From the NCBI GenBank assembly GCA_900769525.1, contig CAAGGY010000142.1, positions 1 to 6,946 on the forward strand: DNA of 6,946 nt, given 5' to 3'. Position numbers and translations under genes: made by a program. Position 1 is the stretch's first letter. Every line of letters starts with the position of its first letter. This document shows positions 4,961-6,946 of the stretch, in pieces. The DNA is from an uncultured Alistipes sp. (GTDB taxonomy: Bacteria > Bacteroidota > Bacteroidia > Bacteroidales > Rikenellaceae). The notes below the pieces were generated by a model. The model made no database searches. It saw only the letters and a list, made by a program, of their open reading frames with translations, and was not told the origin of the DNA.

Positions 4961-5608
4961 TTAGAATAGCGACTGCTCGTAGAATGGGAACAACTCCTTA
5001 TTCTCGTCCTTAGCACGCTTTGTGCGACGACGAGTAGCCACCTGTGTCTCTGACATTTGCTCCTCACCCTCCGCCTTGCGTGGACGGCCACGACGACGAG
5101 GCTCAGCAACGACCTCCACCTCCTCAGCAGCAGCCTCTGCAACCTCTGCAACAGCCTCAGCCTTAGGCTCCTCAGCACTCTGCTCAACAGACGTAGCTAC
5201 AGCCACAACATCACGCTTAGCCTCAGCCTCAACATCGCTAATAAGCTCCGACACAGCCTCGATAGGCGCCTCATACTCGATAGGGCTATTATCGCCCAAC
5301 GACTCACGCACCTCAACAAGCATAGCACGAATACTCTGCAGACGCTCAAGGATAGAGACCTCGCTCTGCACCCTCTTACCACGACGCTTCATAGCATTGT
5401 TTGCACCCTCGAGCGTCATACCCTTCTCCTTGACGAGGTGGTAGATGAGCTTGAAATTCTCGATATCCGAGGGGGTAAACATACGGTTACCCTTCTTGTT
5501 TTTGTGAGGCTTAATGCAGTCGAACTTCGACTCCCAATAGCGGATGAGCGATGCGTTGACATCGAACATCTCGGTGACCTCACCCATAGAGTAAAGTAAT
5601 TTTGCCAT
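4961..5608 (-). CDS. MerR-family DNA-binding protein with AT-hook-like C-terminal tail
   Basis: The 215-residue protein starts with a MerR-type winged helix-turn-helix: YSMGEVTEMFDVNASLIRYWE (6-26), then the wing region with KKGNRMFTPSDIENF (38-52) and LVKEKGMTLEGANNAMK (58-74). A short helical region (82-103) could be the dimerisation helix. No cysteine set for metal sensing and no ligand-binding domain is present, so the signal is unknown. Residues about 112-169 are Ala/Glu/Val-rich low complexity, followed by PRRRGRPRK (170-178), a good AT-hook core (GRP flanked by Arg/Lys), and a second basic cluster, ATRRRTKRAK (191-200). The tail ends FPFYEQSLF. The ATG at 5606-5608 is 11 bases after the rsmF stop and nif3 starts 12 bases downstream. 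An inverted repeat (CTCTA/TAGAG, 5609-5625) abuts the start. I infer a nucleoid-associated or operon regulator; the family call is firm, the role is not. Confidence 0.92.
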   Translation of the reverse strand: MAKLLYSMGEVTEMFDVNASLIRYWESKFDCIKPHKNKKGNRMFTPSDIENFKLIYHLVKEKGMTLEGANNAMKRRGKRVQSEVSILERLQSIRAMLVEVRESLGDNSPIEYEAPIEAVSELISDVEAEAKRDVVAVATSVEQSAEEPKAEAVAEVAEAAAEEVEVVAEPRRRGRPRKAEGEEQMSETQVATRRRTKRAKDENKELFPFYEQSLF

Positions 5609-5625
5609 CTCTATATATTTTAGAG
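5609..5625. repeat. Small inverted repeat at the rsmF-like/merR junction
   Basis: On the minus strand CTCTA and TAGAG form a perfect 5-base inverted repeat with a 7-base A/T loop. It covers the methyltransferase stop codon and ends directly against the merR ATG. No Shine-Dalgarno sequence is present. It may affect translation of merR or be chance. Confidence 0.3.
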
Positions 5626-6924
5626 TTTTAATATTCTTAAATCCTTGGGGTACATATTATTACATCTTGCACCAATACGCTTCACAAAGCCTATGGCAAC
5701 CCCACGATACATCACACGATTGATACCCTCCTCGAACTCCGCAGCAGCGATATCCTGACGACGCAAGAACGCAAGAGCGGTGTCCAAATCGACCTCGATG
5801 CTTGGCACAACATCGACGTTAAATCCGATGTAGAGAGCAAGTGGGTGTTCTGGCTTTAGCTTACGCTTAAAAATCTGACCAACACATACACCCGAATAGA
5901 CAACAGAGAGTGCCTCCGAGAGCGCTACAACATCATCAACAACTCTCTTATCGTAGCCATATATCATATCGCCAACCAATCGAAAAGCAACCCTCTGAGG
6001 CTCGTCTACCCAGCGAGCAACCTCCGCCTCATCGGCCTTAGGCAACATCTGGAAGAGCTTGCGGCGAGGCTTAACGCTTGTGCGACGAGTTGGCCCCTCA
6101 GCCTTACGAGCAATGGCTGCAAAGAAGCCCTCGCCCTGCGCCTTATGAGGGTAGAAGTGGAAACACTGGAATGGGCCGATATCTCGGCAAACAATGCCCC
6201 AACTATCGTCAATCACTACCCTATCCGAGGCAACAAGGTCATCGCCATACTCCTCGGCGAGCCACTCGACAACACCCTCATCCTCCAACGAGTTAAAGGT
6301 GCAAGTGCTATATAGCAATGTACCTCCAGGACGGAGCGCACGCCACGCCTGGGCAAGAATCTCACGCTGGCGCTCAGCGCACACCTCAGGCGACGATGGC
6401 GACCACTCTGCACGTGCCTCGTGCATCTTGCGGAACATACCCTCGCCCGAACAGGGAGCATCGACAGCAACGACATCGAACCAGTGCTCAAACTCACCGA
6501 TATGCGATGGCTGATTGCAGGTCACCACGACATTACCAATGCCCCAACGCTGCACATTATCAGCGAGGGCCAAGGCTCGGCTACGGCTTATGTCATTAGC
6601 CACAACCAATCCTGAACGACCTACAAGCGTAGAGTATATGGTGCTCTTGCCACCAGGTGCTGCACACATATCCAACACCCTACACCCATCAAGTTCCAAA
6701 CCACGCAACAGGTAGCCCACGAACTGCGACGAGGCCTCCTGAACATAGTAGGCACCACCGTGAAGCAACGGATCGAGCGTGAACTGCGGACGTAAGCTAA
6801 GGTAACGGCCATTAGCCGACCACCCCACTGACTCACCCTCAAAAGCCTCGGCAGGCTTCAACGGATGGAGGCGAATGGAGGTAAGCGGCTCGGTGTCGAG
6901 GGCCTTGAACAGACTCTCGGCCTC
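5620..6924 (-). CDS. RsmF/NOL1-NOP2-Sun family RNA m5C methyltransferase, 5'-truncated
   Basis: This SAM-dependent enzyme would make 5-methylcytosine in RNA. The architecture best fits RsmF, which methylates 16S rRNA C1407 in E. coli. Counting from the first genomic residue (Glu at 6922-6924), the SAM-binding motif is LDMCAAPGGKST (84-95). DAPCSGEGMFRK (155-166) carries the motif IV Cys and YSTCTFNSLEDE (205-216) the motif VI catalytic Cys. After the catalytic domain comes a C-terminal extension of about 150 residues, including EHPLALYIGF and a closing PKDLRILKL, consistent with the PUA-like region of RsmF-type proteins rather than RsmB. Only a short N-terminal piece should be missing beyond the contig edge. 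The apparent GTG start at 6937-6939 and the next four residues come from adapter. It is the first visible gene of the minus-strand operon. The exact rRNA target is inferred, so no symbol is assigned. Confidence 0.92.
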   Translation of the reverse strand, partial: EAESLFKALDTEPLTSIRLHPLKPAEAFEGESVGWSANGRYLSLRPQFTLDPLLHGGAYYVQEASSQFVGYLLRGLELDGCRVLDMCAAPGGKSTIYSTLVGRSGLVVANDISRSRALALADNVQRWGIGNVVVTCNQPSHIGEFEHWFDVVAVDAPCSGEGMFRKMHEARAEWSPSSPEVCAERQREILAQAWRALRPGGTLLYSTCTFNSLEDEGVVEWLAEEYGDDLVASDRVVIDDSWGIVCRDIGPFQCFHFYPHKAQGEGFFAAIARKAEGPTRRTSVKPRRKLFQMLPKADEAEVARWVDEPQRVAFRLVGDMIYGYDKRVVDDVVALSEALSVVYSGVCVGQIFKRKLKPEHPLALYIGFNVDVVPSIEVDLDTALAFLRRQDIAAAEFEEGINRVMYRGVAIGFVKRIGARCNNMYPKDLRILKL

Positions 6925-6946
6925 AGATCGGAAGAGCACACGTCTG
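6925..6946. other. Residual Illumina-type sequencing adapter at right contig end
   Basis: The last 22 bases begin AGATCGGAAG and end CACGTCTG, the read-through form of the same adapter found at 1-21. The two ends are exact reverse complements over 21 bases. Read on the minus strand, the adapter runs in frame into the methyltransferase gene and makes a false GTG start plus Leu-Phe-Arg-Ser. Confidence 0.97.

Noticed and set aside
5057..5599. Plus-strand 180-codon frame opposite the merR gene
   Set aside because: It is Leu/Thr/Arg-rich antisense of the merR coding sequence, which has an unmistakable MerR N-terminus.
1..6946. Terminal inverted repeats of a transposon or linear replicon
   Set aside because: The repeat is exactly a sequencing adapter, and the content between is housekeeping with no transposase or replication gene.

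Overview
The window is a short assembled contig whose two ends are Illumina-type adapter sequence in inverted orientation (1-21 and 6925-6946). The biological insert is 22-6924. It looks like chromosomal DNA of a Bacteroidales-type bacterium (phylum Bacteroidota). The evidence is two promoters with the Bacteroidota -7 element TAnnTTTG (both TATCTTTGCAC), the near absence of Shine-Dalgarno sequences before the main genes, A/T-rich intergenic DNA between moderately GC-rich genes, and the protein families present. I cannot name a genus from the sequence alone.

Left part, plus strand (22-2318): the 3' portion of a clostripain-like (C11) cysteine peptidase gene is followed, after a 57-base gap carrying a promoter, by a complete ffh gene (signal recognition particle GTPase) and a strong hairpin terminator. 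The terminator sits between ffh and a convergent minus-strand gene for a small heat shock protein (2331-2798).

Middle (2799-3369): the small heat shock gene and a tRNA(CAU) gene, most likely elongator tRNA-Met, are transcribed divergently. The tRNA has a well-formed promoter and a textbook terminator. Beyond it lie about 240 bases of unusual non-coding DNA: a G-rich stretch, a degenerate decamer array, an imperfect inverted repeat and a complementary decamer array. The stretch ends at the terminator of the right-hand operon.

Right part, minus strand (3370-6924): four closely spaced genes read right to left. They encode an RsmF/NOL1-NOP2-Sun type rRNA m5C methyltransferase (5' end missing), a MerR-family DNA-binding protein with an AT-hook-like tail, a Nif3-family dinuclear metal protein, and a coiled-coil protein with a C4 zinc ribbon. 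Gaps of 11, 12 and 46 bases and a single distal terminator suggest one transcription unit.

Most of the window is housekeeping: protein targeting, proteostasis, translation and rRNA modification. I see no defence system, CRISPR, phage or transposon. The points most worth a second look are the decamer/inverted-repeat region, the AT-hook tail on the MerR protein, the cysteine-rich loop in the small heat shock protein, and the adapter ends, which create false start codons.
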